DNA from: Deltaproteobacteria bacterium | GTDB taxonomy: Bacteria; Myxococcota_A; Polyangia; Polyangiales; Ga0077539 | Length of the DNA stretch: 64,000 nt | Reading direction: 5' to 3' | NCBI GenBank assembly: GCA_016704445.1 | Contig: JADJAE010000045.1 | Span: forward strand, 1 to 64,000 | In this document: positions 49,527 through 61,328 of the stretch, one piece after another | Numbering within the stretch: the first letter of the stretch is position 1 | Layout of the letters: the number at the start of each line of letters is the position of its first letter | Made by a program: the position numbers and the translations under genes | Notes under the pieces: generated by a model | What the model was told of the DNA's origin: nothing | Seen by the model: only the letters and a program-made list of their open reading frames with translations | Databases searched by the model: none

Positions 49527-51206
49527 TCAGGGCCTTCCGGGCCTCCCGGGCCTCCCGGGCGGCGCGCGGAGGGCGTCGATGCGCTGGTGGATCGCGTCGC
49601 GGTCGGGGGCGTTGGGGTTCTGCTCAAGGTAGCGCTCGAGCTGCTGAGCGAGGCGCTCGCGACCCACCTGCGTGCCCTGGCGGATGAGCTGATCCAGCGG
49701 GAGGGCCGGCGCGGGGCCGGTCGGCGCGGCGGGCGCAGGCACGTCCGTCGTGGGCGTGGGCGTGGCGGGCGTCGGCGTGGGTGTCGGGGTCGGCGCAGCG
49801 GGCGCAGGGACGTCCGTCGCGGGCGTGGGCGTGGGCGTGGGCGTGGCGGGTGTCGGCGTCGGCGTGGGACGGACCACCGGGGGCCGTCGTGGCGTCGTGG
49901 GCGCGGCGGGGACGGGGGCCGTGGGCGCTGCGGGGACGGGGGCCGCGACGACGGGGACGGGGGCCGCGGGGGCCGGAGGAGCGACGATCGGGGCCGCGGG
50001 AGCGACCGGGGTCACCGGCGTCGAGGGAGAGCTGGGAGAGGCGGGGGAGGAGTCGCGAGAGACGAGGAGGGCCGCGAGGCCACCGCCGGCGGCGAGGAGG
50101 AGCACTGCGCCGAGGATCCACGGGGCGCGGGAGCGGGGGCGGCGGCGGGCGGGCGTCGCGGCCGAGGGGGAGACGCCCAGATACGACGGTTGCAGCGGGG
50201 GAGCGGGCACCGCGCCGGCGTTGAGGGTCTGCGGCAGGAAGGCCGGCATCGCGACGGTGGCTGCGACGCCGACCGCGCTCGCGGGGATGGGGACCGTGCG
50301 CGCAGGCCCGCCGCCCAGCAGGGCGACCTCCAGGGACTGGACCGCGGCGGAGGCGTCGGGGAAGCGCGCTGAGGCCTCGCGCTGCACCGCCCTCGCGAAC
50401 CACGCGTCGAAGCCCGAGGGGACGAGCGAGCCGACGCCGAGCTGGGCCGCGCGCGCCGACGCCGGGGGAATCGGCTCGAAGAGCATCTCCCGCATCATCG
50501 CGGCGACGGAGCTGCCGGAGAGGCTCCCGGTGGTCCAGAAGGAGCGGCCGGTGAGGAGGTAGAAGGCCACGAGGCCGATGGCCCAGACGTCCGTCGGGGG
50601 CCCGATCTGGCCGTGCGGGTCGCTCTGCTCGGGGGCCATCCAGAGGGGCGTGCCCATGCTGCCGGTGGCGGTGCCGCGGGCGTCCTGGATGACCTTGGCG
50701 ATGCCGAAGTCGAGCACCTTCACCATCACCGTCGCGCCCTCGCGGCGCGTCGACGCGAGGAAGATGTTCTCGGGCTTCACGTCGCGGTGCACCAGGCCCG
50801 CGCGGTGCGCCGCCCCGAGCGCGTGGCACACCTGCCGGAGGATCTCGTAGGCCTCCGAGGGAGGCGCCGCGCCGCGCTTCTCCACGCGGTCGAAGAGGGT
50901 CTCTCCCTGGAGCAGCTCCATCGCGAGCCACGGCACGCCGGAGGCCTCGTCGACCCCGGAGGCGATGACCTCCACCACGTGGTCGCTCTCGATGCGAGAG
51001 CCCGCCCGCGCCTCGTCGGCGAAGCGTCGGCGGTTGTTCGGGTCGGCCACGAACTGCGGGTGCATCAGCTTGAGGGCGCGCTCCCGGCCGGTGCTGAGCT
51101 GCTCGACCACGTAGACCGAGCCCATGCCGCCGTCGGCCAGCGGGCGGACCACTCGAAAGTCATGGGCGAAGAGGGTTCCGGGGGAGAGCTGCGCGAGCGT
51201 CGACAT
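49527..51206 (-). CDS. Ser/Thr protein kinase with C-terminal membrane anchor and Pro/Thr-rich extracytoplasmic tail
   Basis: 559 residues, intact. Start MSTLAQLSPGTLFAHDFRVVRPLADGGMGSVYVVEQ (glycine loop), RALKLMHPQFV (catalytic Lys), HRDVKPENIFLA, VLDFGIAKVI, TPLWMAPEQSDPHG, TDVWAIGLVAFYLL. All key kinase residues are present. After about 340 residues there is one transmembrane helix (APWILGAVLLLAAGGGLAALLV), then a long Ala/Pro/Thr-rich segment (VPAAPTTPRRPPVVRPTPTPTPATP..) and a short terminal helix region ERYLEQNPNAPDRDAIHQRIDALR. A typical myxobacterial Pkn; the tail may span the peptidoglycan. It is upstream of the giant TPR gene. Confidence 0.93.
   Translation of the reverse strand: MSTLAQLSPGTLFAHDFRVVRPLADGGMGSVYVVEQLSTGRERALKLMHPQFVADPNNRRRFADEARAGSRIESDHVVEVIASGVDEASGVPWLAMELLQGETLFDRVEKRGAAPPSEAYEILRQVCHALGAAHRAGLVHRDVKPENIFLASTRREGATVMVKVLDFGIAKVIQDARGTATGSMGTPLWMAPEQSDPHGQIGPPTDVWAIGLVAFYLLTGRSFWTTGSLSGSSVAAMMREMLFEPIPPASARAAQLGVGSLVPSGFDAWFARAVQREASARFPDASAAVQSLEVALLGGGPARTVPIPASAVGVAATVAMPAFLPQTLNAGAVPAPPLQPSYLGVSPSAATPARRRPRSRAPWILGAVLLLAAGGGLAALLVSRDSSPASPSSPSTPVTPVAPAAPIVAPPAPAAPVPVVAAPVPAAPTAPVPAAPTTPRRPPVVRPTPTPTPATPTPTPTPATDVPAPAAPTPTPTPTPATPTPTTDVPAPAAPTGPAPALPLDQLIRQGTQVGRERLAQQLERYLEQNPNAPDRDAIHQRIDALRAPPGRPGRPGRP
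49742..49870. repeat. PT-coding repeats in the kinase tail
   Basis: GTGGGCGTGGCGGGCGTCGGCGT-type hexameric/nonameric units (minus strand: PTPTPTPATP and DVPAPAAP) are repeated from about 49742 to 49870. They make the Pro/Thr-rich spacer after the membrane helix. Confidence 0.75.
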
Positions 51207-51341
51207 CCCCTGATCAATGAAGCGCGTCGCCGAACTTCACAAGAGAACGCGACCGAAGGGCGCTCAGGGAGGAGCGAGGGAGGGGATCAGGGAGGATGAG
51301 GGGAGGGGAGAGGAGAGGGGAGGGAAGGGGAGGTCAGCGCA

Positions 51342-54300
51342 TCACAGGTCGAGGATGATCACGCCGGGGAACGACGCGCTGCAGACGACGCTGCCGTCGG
51401 TGCGTCCGCGGACGCCCGAGCGGCGGGCTACCTCGACGCCTCCGCGAATGGCCACGAGCGTCCAGGTCGTGTTGGCGACGGCGCTGGTGTACGCCTCGGG
51501 GCACACGTAGTACCGGCCCGGGGTGAACGACGTCGGCCAGTAGATGTTCTCCGGACCACGCTGGCTGGTGTCGTCCACGTCGAGGGTGCCGCCGCAGGCG
51601 GTAGACCGGCCGAAGTAGATCTCCGTGCCGCAGGGGGGCGTCACGTGAAGATCCATGTCGCCGGTGGTGCTCCAGGTGAGCGTGAAGCGCAGCGCCCCCT
51701 GGCCCACGCAGGTGCCCGCGGCGCACGCCTGACCCGCCGAGCAGGCCCGGGCGCAGGCGCCGCAGTTGGCGTTGTCCGTCTGCAGGTCGCGGCACACGCC
51801 CGAGCAGTTGGTCTGGCCCGCCGCGCAGGTCACGCTGCACACGCCCGCCGAGCACACCTGGCCCGCCGAGCACACCCGGCCGCAGACGCCGCAGTTGGTG
51901 TTGTCGCTGCTGAGGTTGCGGCACACGCCCGAGCAGTTGGTGAGCCCGGCGCTGCACGCCACCACGCAGGCGCTCGACTGGCAGACCTGGCCCGACGGGC
52001 ACACGCGCCCGCACACGCCGCAGTTGCTGTCGTCGCTGGTGAGGTCGCGGCACACGCCCGAGCAGTTGGTCTGCCCTGAGCCGCAGGACACCGTGCAGAC
52101 GCTGCTGGCGCACACCTGCCCGGAGGGGCAGACCCGCGCGCAGGCGCCGCAGTTGGCGTTGTCGCTGCTGAGGTCGCGGCAGACGCCCGAGCAGTTGGAG
52201 GTGCCCGCCGCGCAGGAGACGTTGCACGTCCCCCCGGAGCAGACCGTTCCCGCCGCGCACGCGCGGCCGCACACGCCGCAGTTGGCGTTGTCGGTCAGCA
52301 GGTTGCGGCAGACGCCCGAGCAGTTGGTCTGACCCGAGGCGCACGACACGGTGCACACGCCGCTGGAGCAGATGGTCCCGGCGCCGCACACCCGAGCGCA
52401 GGCGCCGCAGTTGTTGTTGTCGCTGCTGAGGTCGCGGCAGACGCCCGAGCAGTTGGTGGTGCCCGCCGCGCAGGAGACGTTGCACGTCCCGCCGGAGCAG
52501 ACCGTCCCCGCGGCGCAGACCCGGCCGCAGGCGCCGCAGTTGGCGTTGTCGGTGGTGAGGTCGCGGCACACGCCCGAGCAGTTGGTCGTGCCCGACGCGC
52601 ACGAGACCGAGCACACGCCCGCCGAGCAGACCTGCCCCGACGGGCACACCCGCCCGCACGCGCCGCAGTTGTTGTTGTCGGTGGTGAGGTCGCGGCACAC
52701 GCCCGAGCAGTTGGTGGTGCCCGCGGCGCAGGAGACGGAGCACACGCCCGCCGGAGCAGACCTGGCCCGCCGGGCAGACCGCGGGCGCAGGCGCCGCAGT
52801 TGTTGTTGTCGGTGGTGAGGTCGCGGCACGCGCCCGAGCAGTTGGTCTGCCCCGCGGCGCACGACACGACGCACACGCCCGCCGAGCAGGCCTGGCCGGA
52901 CGGGCACACCCGGCCGCAGGCGCCGCAGTTGGCGTTGTCGGTCGCGAGGTCGCGGCAGACGCCCGAGCAGTTGGTCGTGCCCGACGCGCACGACACCGCG
53001 CACACGCCCGCCGAGCAGACCTGGCCCGCGGGGCAGACCCGGCCGCAGGCGCCGCAGTTGTTGTTGTCGGTCTGCAGGTCGCGGCAGACGCCCGAGCAGT
53101 TGGTCGTGCCCGCCGCGCAGGACACCGTGCACACGCTGTTGGTGCACACCTGCCCGGAGGGGCACACGCGGGCGCAGGCGCCGCAGTTGCTCTCGTCGCT
53201 GGTGAGGTCGCGGCACACGCCCGAGCAGTTGGTCTGCCCCGCGGCGCACGACACCGCGCAGGTGCCGCCGGTGCACACCTGGCCCGACGGGCAGACCCGT
53301 CCGCAGGCGCCGCAGTGGTTGAGGTCCGTCGTGAGGTCTCGGCAGAGGCCCGAGCAGTTGGTGGTGCCCGCCGCGCACGACACGGCGCAGGTGCCCGCCA
53401 GGCAGGCCTGGCCCGCCGCGCACACCCGGCCGCAGGCGCCGCAGTTGTTGTTGTCGCCGGTGAGGTCGCGGCAGACGCCCGAGCAGTTGGTGGTGCCCGC
53501 GCCGCACGACACCGTGCACGCCCCCGCGGAGCACACCTGGCCCGAGGCGCAGGCGCGGCCGCAGGCGCCGCAGTTGGCGCGGTCGGTGGGAGGTCGCGGC
53601 AGACGCCCGAGCAGTTGGTGGTGCCCGCGCCGCAGGAGACGGCGCAGACGCCCGCGGAGCACACCTGCCCGCGGCGCAGACGCGGCCGCAGGCGCCGCAG
53701 TGGTTGAGGTCGGTGGTCAGGTCGCGGCAGGTGCCGGAGCAGTTGGTCTGGCCGCCGCCGCACGACACGGCGCAGACGCCGCCCGCGCAGGTCTGACCCG
53801 ACGGGCACACCCGCCGCAGGCGCCGCAGTTGGCGTTGTCGGTGGTGAGGTCGCGGCAGACGCCCGAGCAGTTGGTGGTGCCCGCGCCGCAGGAGACGGCG
53901 CACACGCCCGCGGAGCACACCTGGCCCGCGGCGCAGACGCGGCCGCAGGCGCCGCAGTGGTTGTTGTCGGTGGTGAGGTCGCGGCAGACGCCCGAGCAGT
54001 TGGTGGTGCCCGCTCCGCACGACACGGCGCAGGCCCCCGCGGAGCACACCTGCCCCGACGGGCAGGCGCGGCCGCAGGCGCCGCAGTGGTTGGTGTCCGT
54101 CGCGAGGTCGCGGCAGACGCCCGAGCAGTTGGTGGTGCCCGACACGCAGGAGACGGTGCACGTCCCCGCGGAGCACACCTGGCCCGACGGGCAGGCGCGC
54201 CCGCAGGCGCCGCAGTTGTTGCTGTCGGTGGTGAGGTCGCGGCAGACGCCCGAGCAGTTGGTGGTGCCCGACACGCAGGTCACCGTGCACGCGCCCGCGG

Positions 54301-56974
54301 AGCACACCTGGCCCGCGGGCGCAGGCGCCCGCAGGCGCCGCAGTTGTGGCGGTCGGTCGCGAGGTCGCGGCAGGCGCCCGAGCAGTTGGCCCGCCGGGCA
54401 GGCAACGCGCAGCGCGCCGCCGGCGCAGATCTGGCCCGACGGGCAGACCGTGCCGCAGGCGCCGCAGTTGGTGCGGTCGGTGGTGAGGTCGCGGCAGACG
54501 CCCGAGCAGTTGGTGGTGCCCGCGCCGCACGACACGGTGCACACGCCCGCGGAGCACACCTGCCCCGCGGCGCACGCGCGGCCGCAGGCGCCGCAGTGGT
54601 TGACCCCGGTCTGGAGGTCGCGGCACACGCCGCCGCAGTTGGTGAGGCCCGCGCCGCACGACACGGTGCAGGTGCCGCGGGAGCAGACCGTCCCCGACGG
54701 GCACGAGCTGCCGCAGGTGCCGCAGTTGGAGTTGTCGCTCCCGAGGTCGCGGCAGACGCCCGCGCAGTTGGTGAGCCCGGCGAGGCAGGACACCTGGCAG
54801 ACGCCCACCGAGCAGACCGTCCCCGAGGGGCAGGCGGTGCCGCAGGCGCCGCAGTTGTTCACGTCCGTGTCGAGGTCGCGGCAGACGCCCGAGCAGTTGG
54901 AGGTGCCCGCGCCGCAGGAGACCTGGCACATCCCTCGGGAGCACACCTGCCCCGAGGCGCAGCCGCGGCCGCAGGCGCCGCAGTGGTTGTTGTCCGTGTC
55001 GAGGTCGCGGCAGACGCCCGAGCAGTTGGTGGTGCCCGCTCCGCAGGACACGGTGCACACGCCCGCGGAGCACACCTGCCCCGAGGCGCAGCCCACGCCG
55101 CACGCCCCGCAGTTGTTGACGTCCGTGTCGAGGTCGCGGCACACGCCCGAGCAGCTCGTGGTGCCGGCCACGCAGGACACCGTGCAGGCGCCGCGAGAGC
55201 ACACCTGCCCCGAGGCGCAGACCACCCCGCAGGCGCCGCAGTTGAGGCGGTCGGTCTGCAGGTCGCGGCAGGTTCCGGCGCAGTCGACCTGGCCCGCGGG
55301 ACAGGAGACGGTGCACGCGCCCGCCGAGCAGATCTGACCCGTCGGGCAGGCGGTGCCGCAGGCGCCGCAGTTGAGCCGGTCGGCCGTGAGGTCCCGGCAG
55401 ACGCCCGAGCAGTTGGTCGTCCCGGTCACGCACGACACGGTGCACGCCCCGGCGGAGCACACCTGCCCGGAGGGGCAGGCCCGGCCGCATGCGCCGCAGT
55501 TGGCGAGGTCCGTCAGCGGGTCTCGGCAGACGCCGTCGCAGTTGTTGAGCCCTGCGCCGCACGACACGGTGCAGGTGCCGCGGGAGCAGACCGTCCCGGA
55601 GGGGCAGGCGTTGCCGCAGGCGCCGCAGTTGGCGTTGTCGCTCGATACGTCGCGGCAGATGCCCGAGCAGTTGGTCAGCCCCGAGAGGCACGACACCTGG
55701 CACATCCCCGCCGAGCAGACCGTCCCCGAGGGGCAGGCCATCCCGCAGGCGCCGCAGTGGTTGAGGTCGGTGGTGAGGTCGCGGCAGAGGCCCGAGCAGT
55801 TGGTGGTGCCCGCCACGCACGACACCTGGCACATGCCCATGGAGCACACCTGGCCCGCCGCGCAGGTCACCCCGCAGGCGCCGCAGTGGGCGAGGTCGGT
55901 GGTGAGGTCGCGGCAGACGCCCGAGCACTCGCTCAGCCCCGCGCCGCAGGAGACCTGGCACATCCCCCGGGAGCACACCTGGCCGGCCATGCAGCGGGTG
56001 CCGCAGACGCCGCAGTGGTTGCTGTCGCTGGTGAGGTCGCGGCAGACGCCGTCGCAGCTCGAGAGCCCGCCGCCGCACGACACGACGCAGCGGCCGGCGG
56101 TGCACACCTCGCCGGAGCTGCACGCGTTGCCGCAGGCGCCGCACCCGGCGCGGTCGGTCTGCAGGTCGCGGCACACGCTGGAGCAGTTGGTGAAGCCCGA
56201 TCCGCAGGTGGTCTGGCACGCTCCTCGGACGCAGAACTGCCCGAAGGGGCACTCGTTGCCGCAGGCGCCGCAGTGGCGGATGTCGTTGGTGGTGTCGGCG
56301 CAGACCTCGCCGCCGCCCATCGGGCCCGCGTCGGAGCCCGCGGTGGCGCAGGGCATCAGCAGCTCGGAGCAGCGGATGCGGCAGCGGCCCGCCTGGCAGG
56401 AGTAGCCCTCCTGGCAGGTGTTGCCGCACGCGCCGCAGTTGGCCCGGTCGGTCATCAGCTCGGCGCAGTAGCGCAGCGCGCCGCCGTCCATCGGCGCAGG
56501 GGTGCTGCACTCGGTGGTGGTGCCGGTGCACATGAAGGTGCACGCCCCGTCCGCGCAGACCTGGTCGGTGCCGCACACGGTGCCGCAGGCGCCGCAGTTC
56601 ATCCGGTCGGTCTGGAGGGAGGTGCAGCGCGCCGCGCCAGCGTCGGCGCCCGCGTCGCCGGCCGCCCCCGCGCAGAGCCGCTCGCCGGCCGCGCAGTTGG
56701 GGATGCATGCGCCGTTCTGGCAGAGCTCGCTCGACGCGCATGCGCGCCCGCAGACGCCGCAGTTCTCGCGGTCCATCCGCGGGTCGGTGCAGCGGTCGTT
56801 GCAGGCGTTGAGGGGCGCGGGGCAGACCAGCACGTCCGCGGGGGCGTCCATGGTGACGTCCCCGGAGGCGGCGTCACGAGAGGGCGGACCCCCGACGACG
56901 CTGCTCCCGGTACAGCCGGCCATCGCCAGCAGCGCGAGGGCCATGAGGAGAAATGGCGGCTTTGGATGTGGCAT
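51342..56974 (-). CDS. Giant Cys-rich lipoprotein: ~35 eight-cysteine repeats and a YfaP/DUF2135-like C-terminal domain (several frameshifts)
   Basis: Start MPHPKPPFLLMALALLAMAGC at 56974, with a lipobox (AMAGC). About 240 residues of Cys-rich but less regular sequence (CTDPRMDRENCGVCGRAC, CAELMTDRANCGACGNTCQ) lead into about 35 copies of a 43-residue unit of the form CRDLTTDNNNCGACGRVCPSG followed by QVCSAGVCTVSCGAGTTNCSGV, each with 8 cysteines, so the array has about 280. This matches the MXAN_6577-type Cys-rich proteins of myxobacteria. It ends with a beta domain (LTWSTTGDMDLHVTPPCG, LDVDDTSQRGPENIYW, GRYYVCPEAYTSA) resembling DUF2135/YfaP. Frame breaks lie near 54400, 54320, 53815, 53690, 53590 and 52760. 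Total about 1,880 residues. Probably a rigid, surface-projecting rod; the function is unknown. Confidence 0.85.
51720..56190. repeat. 129-bp tandem coding repeat, about 35 copies
   Basis: The repeat unit is 129 bp (43 codons). Each copy contains GCCGCAGTT or GCCGCAGTGG (Cys-Gly) and GTCGCGGCAGACGCCCGAGCAG-like blocks in one order. Copies range from nearly identical (52.4-53.5 kb, 54.0-54.6 kb) to divergent (55-56 kb), suggesting recent expansion in the C-terminal half. Frame breaks are concentrated in the most similar copies, where mis-assembly is also most likely. Confidence 0.9.
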
Positions 56975-57090
56975 GGGCGAGCGTTCCTTCCAGCGATGGA
57001 GGGTATGCTCGGAGTCCGTATGCCGGACAGCGGTTCTGTCAGGTAATCAGCCCACTGCAAAACAGGGAAAGAAGCCGAGCCGTGGTCGGC

Positions 57091-58689
<1,599 letters not shown>

Positions 58690-58717
58690 GGCGCGGGGCA
58701 CATAGCCCAACGCCCCG

Positions 58718-59794
58718 TCACTCGTCCAACAGCACCCGTTCGCGACCGTGCTCCGCGATGGACTCCCGGATGCGCCGGAGCAGGGCCTCGCGGCGCGCGG
58801 AATACGCCGCCCAGTAACGGGCCGTCTCCAGCCGGCGGAAGCGGAGCCCGTCGCGGCGCACCTCCGCCCGCACCGCGTCGGCGGTCGCCCGCTCGATGCC
58901 CGGGAGCAGCGAGGCCGGGATGCGCTCGATGTGGTCGATGCCGCCGCGGTCGACCTGCACCAGGTTCTGCAGGAACCAACCCCGGTTGTTGTCGCGAAAC
59001 ACCAGGTCGCCGTGCTCGTCGAGCGGGACGTTGGCGGCGTTCCAGCGGTCTAAGTTGCCTTGGAGGTAGTCGAAGGCGATGAGCCCCGCGATCTGCGCCG
59101 CGCGCCGCCGGCTGGCCGGGGGGATGTCGTTGCGGGCGGACATCCAGCGGCTCCACTCGTCGCGCGCCTCGGGCTCGTGGAGCCCCGAGTGGTGGAGCAC
59201 GGGCATCCAGTAGATGGCCACGCCGCGGATGGAGCCGTCGCGCTCGCGGATGAGGTCGCGGTCGTTGGCGAAGGACTCGATCACCGACGCGGGCACCGTG
59301 CGGCTCACCGCCGGAGGGACGCGCCCGGTGATGCCCAGCACCCGAGCCAGCCGGTAGCCCAGCACCTCGTGCTTCCACCACTGGTGCTCGCCCCGGCGCG
59401 CCGGCTTGAACCCGATCTCCACCCCGTCGCCCAGGTCGCAGTGGAACACCAGCGTGCTGCTGCTGAAGCGGTGCAGCACCCGCTGCACGGGCCTCGTCGC
59501 CATCGCCTGGAGCAGCGCCTCCTCGTCCTGGCCGCGGAACCGCCGGATGCCGTCGGGGCGCTGCGCCGGGGCGGCGGGCTCCATCGCCGCGGCGGGAGCG
59601 CCGGCGTCGGCGGTTGGGGGAGGGGCTTCGACCGCCGGGGCGTCGAGGGGGGCGCCCGCGTCGACGGCGGCCCTCGCGGTGGCCACCTCGGAGAGCAGCG
59701 GGGGTCGGGCCCCGACGGGCCCCCGGGTGCAGGCGGTGAGCAGGGTGAGCGCCGCGAACGTCCCCATGCCCGCGCGCTGCCGCCGTCGATCCAT
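58718..59794 (-). CDS. Lipoprotein resembling FAM20-type secreted kinases
   Basis: 358 residues from ATG 59794 (MDRRRQRAGMGTFAALTLLTAC, lipobox at Cys22). After an Ala/Pro linker the globular part resembles the FAM20/atypical kinase fold: GVEIGFKPARRGEHQWWKHEV (Lys130 in FKP and Glu143 would form the ion pair), GYRLARVLGITGRVPPAVSR, GVAIYWMPVLHH, then FDYLQGNLDRW (catalytic Asp249) and DLVFRDNNRGWF (metal-binding Asp268). This order (FKP, WxxE, GNxDR, D) is the one seen in FAM20C and related families. If right, it is a kinase facing the periplasm or outside. No family database search could be run; the HipA or CotH families are alternatives. Confidence 0.6.
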   Translation of the reverse strand: MDRRRQRAGMGTFAALTLLTACTRGPVGARPPLLSEVATARAAVDAGAPLDAPAVEAPPPTADAGAPAAAMEPAAPAQRPDGIRRFRGQDEEALLQAMATRPVQRVLHRFSSSTLVFHCDLGDGVEIGFKPARRGEHQWWKHEVLGYRLARVLGITGRVPPAVSRTVPASVIESFANDRDLIRERDGSIRGVAIYWMPVLHHSGLHEPEARDEWSRWMSARNDIPPASRRRAAQIAGLIAFDYLQGNLDRWNAANVPLDEHGDLVFRDNNRGWFLQNLVQVDRGGIDHIERIPASLLPGIERATADAVRAEVRRDGLRFRRLETARYWAAYSARREALLRRIRESIAEHGRERVLLDE

Positions 59795-59869
59795 CGTCGG
59801 GGCGCACGCTAGCACCGACGGGACATCGCCCGCGACCCCGATCACGTTCTAGAGTCGGAGCACCCTGTG

Positions 59870-61321
59870 ATGCTCCCTCCGAGGAAAGCTCCCTACGCGT
59901 GGTCGGCCGCGCTCCGTGCGGCGGCGCTGCTGGTGACCGCGGCGCTGGCCACCACCCGCTGCGCGTCCGGCGCGTGCGACCTGAACTCGGACTGCGTCGC
60001 CGGCACGTACTGCGGCTACGACCACCAGTGCCGCTACGACTGCTACGAGGACCGTGACTGCAACGACGGCTCCTTCTGCAACCGCGACCGGGGGCGCTGC
60101 CAGGTGATCAGCGCCGACGCCGGGGTCACGCCGGACGCCGCGGAGACGCCCGACGCCGGGGTGGTGAAGAAGGACGCGGGCGAGACGCCCATGGACGTCT
60201 CGAGGCCGCGAGACATGGGCGTCGATGTCCCCGTGGCAATGGATGTCCCCGTGGCGGTAGACGTCCCGGTGGCGATGGACATGGGCCCTCCTCCGGTGGA
60301 CGTGGGCCCTCCCCCGGTGGACCTCGGCCCTCCGGTGGACCTCGGCTCCCCGGGGCGCGCGGCGTACCTCGACGCCTGCATGACCAACGACGACTGCGCG
60401 AGCGGCGAGTGCCTCACCACGAGCGGCGGAGCGCGCTTCTGCACCCGCCGCTGCGTCTCGACCATCGACTGCGCGGACGGCTTCCTCTGCGACAGCCCCC
60501 CGGCGGGCAGGCCTGCGCGCTGCGTCCCCGACGACACGGGCACGGCGTGCGACGCGAGGACGGCGGTGCCCTGCGCCCGCTTCTGCGTGGGCAACCCGGT
60601 GACCGGCCTCTCGGCGCACTGCACCCACGAGTGCCGCACGGCGGCCGACTGCCCCGCGGGCTACGGCTGCCAGGACGCGGGCGGCGGCCAGCGGGTGTGC
60701 ATCGCCGCCGAGCAGCCCTGCAGCCGAGGGACCGACTGCACCACCAACCTCTGCGTCGGTACCGTGGGCGGCTTCCAGGGCTGCACCTCGCGCTGCACCA
60801 GCGACAGCGACTGCCCCCGGCGCATGACCGTCAACGTCGAGGGCCTGGGGCGCTTCGCGCTGCCTCCGTACCAGTGCCGCCTGGTCGAGGGAGAGCGCAT
60901 CTGCGTGCCGCCGCTGGAGATCACCGGCGGAGACCTCTCCGGCAGCAACGAGCTTGGCGCGTCGTGCGGAGCAGGCGGTGTTCCGCTCTGCCGCAGCGGC
61001 GTGTGCGACTCGGAGACCAACGTCTGCGTGCAGGGCTGCACGCCTGCGGGCGGCTGCCCGAGCGGCTTCGTCTGTCGACCGTGGGTCGACGGCGCGGACA
61101 TCTATCTGGTGTGCGGCCGCTCGGTGACCGGCAACGTGCTCATCGGGGGGAGGTGCTCCGTCGGCGCGGACTGCGCCTCGGGGCTCTGTCAGGGATCTTC
61201 GTCGGGAGGACCGGGGTACTGCACGAGGTTCTGCAGCGACCGGCTGTGTCCGACGGGTATGCGCTGCACGCCCCTCGGATCGTCCTTCGACGGAACGCCG
61301 ATCTCGCTCTGCCAGCCGTAG
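59870..61321 (+). CDS. Cys-rich secreted protein with VDVPVA linker
   Basis: 483 residues; start ATG 59870, or GTG 59867. The N-terminus is a signal segment (WSAALRAAALLVTAALATTRC). A first Cys-rich domain (CDLNSDCVAGTYCGYDHQC, CYEDRDCNDGSFCNRDRGRC) leads to an acidic linker with repeats DVPVAMDVPVAVDVPVAMD, PPVDVGPPPVDLG, then a second Cys-rich part of several modules (CMTNDDCASGECLTTSGGARFCTRRC, TIDCADGFLC, CSVGADCASGLCQGSSSGGPGYCTRFCSDRLC). These resemble 'Dickkopf/Cys-rich' modules often seen in myxobacterial surface proteins. The linker matches the repeats of the large lipoprotein at 4.4-7.6 kb. The function is unknown. Confidence 0.75.
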   Translation: MLPPRKAPYAWSAALRAAALLVTAALATTRCASGACDLNSDCVAGTYCGYDHQCRYDCYEDRDCNDGSFCNRDRGRCQVISADAGVTPDAAETPDAGVVKKDAGETPMDVSRPRDMGVDVPVAMDVPVAVDVPVAMDMGPPPVDVGPPPVDLGPPVDLGSPGRAAYLDACMTNDDCASGECLTTSGGARFCTRRCVSTIDCADGFLCDSPPAGRPARCVPDDTGTACDARTAVPCARFCVGNPVTGLSAHCTHECRTAADCPAGYGCQDAGGGQRVCIAAEQPCSRGTDCTTNLCVGTVGGFQGCTSRCTSDSDCPRRMTVNVEGLGRFALPPYQCRLVEGERICVPPLEITGGDLSGSNELGASCGAGGVPLCRSGVCDSETNVCVQGCTPAGGCPSGFVCRPWVDGADIYLVCGRSVTGNVLIGGRCSVGADCASGLCQGSSSGGPGYCTRFCSDRLCPTGMRCTPLGSSFDGTPISLCQP

Positions 61322-61328
61322 CGGCGGC

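Noticed and set aside
51720..56190. Tandem 129-bp repeats as a possible CRISPR array
   Set aside because: The unit is 129 bp, directly contiguous and coding, without unique spacers or cas genes nearby.
53957..57046. Plus-strand frame opposite the Cys-rich repeats
   Set aside because: A periodic Arg/Ala/Gly translation that just mirrors the 129-bp repeat; no coding support.
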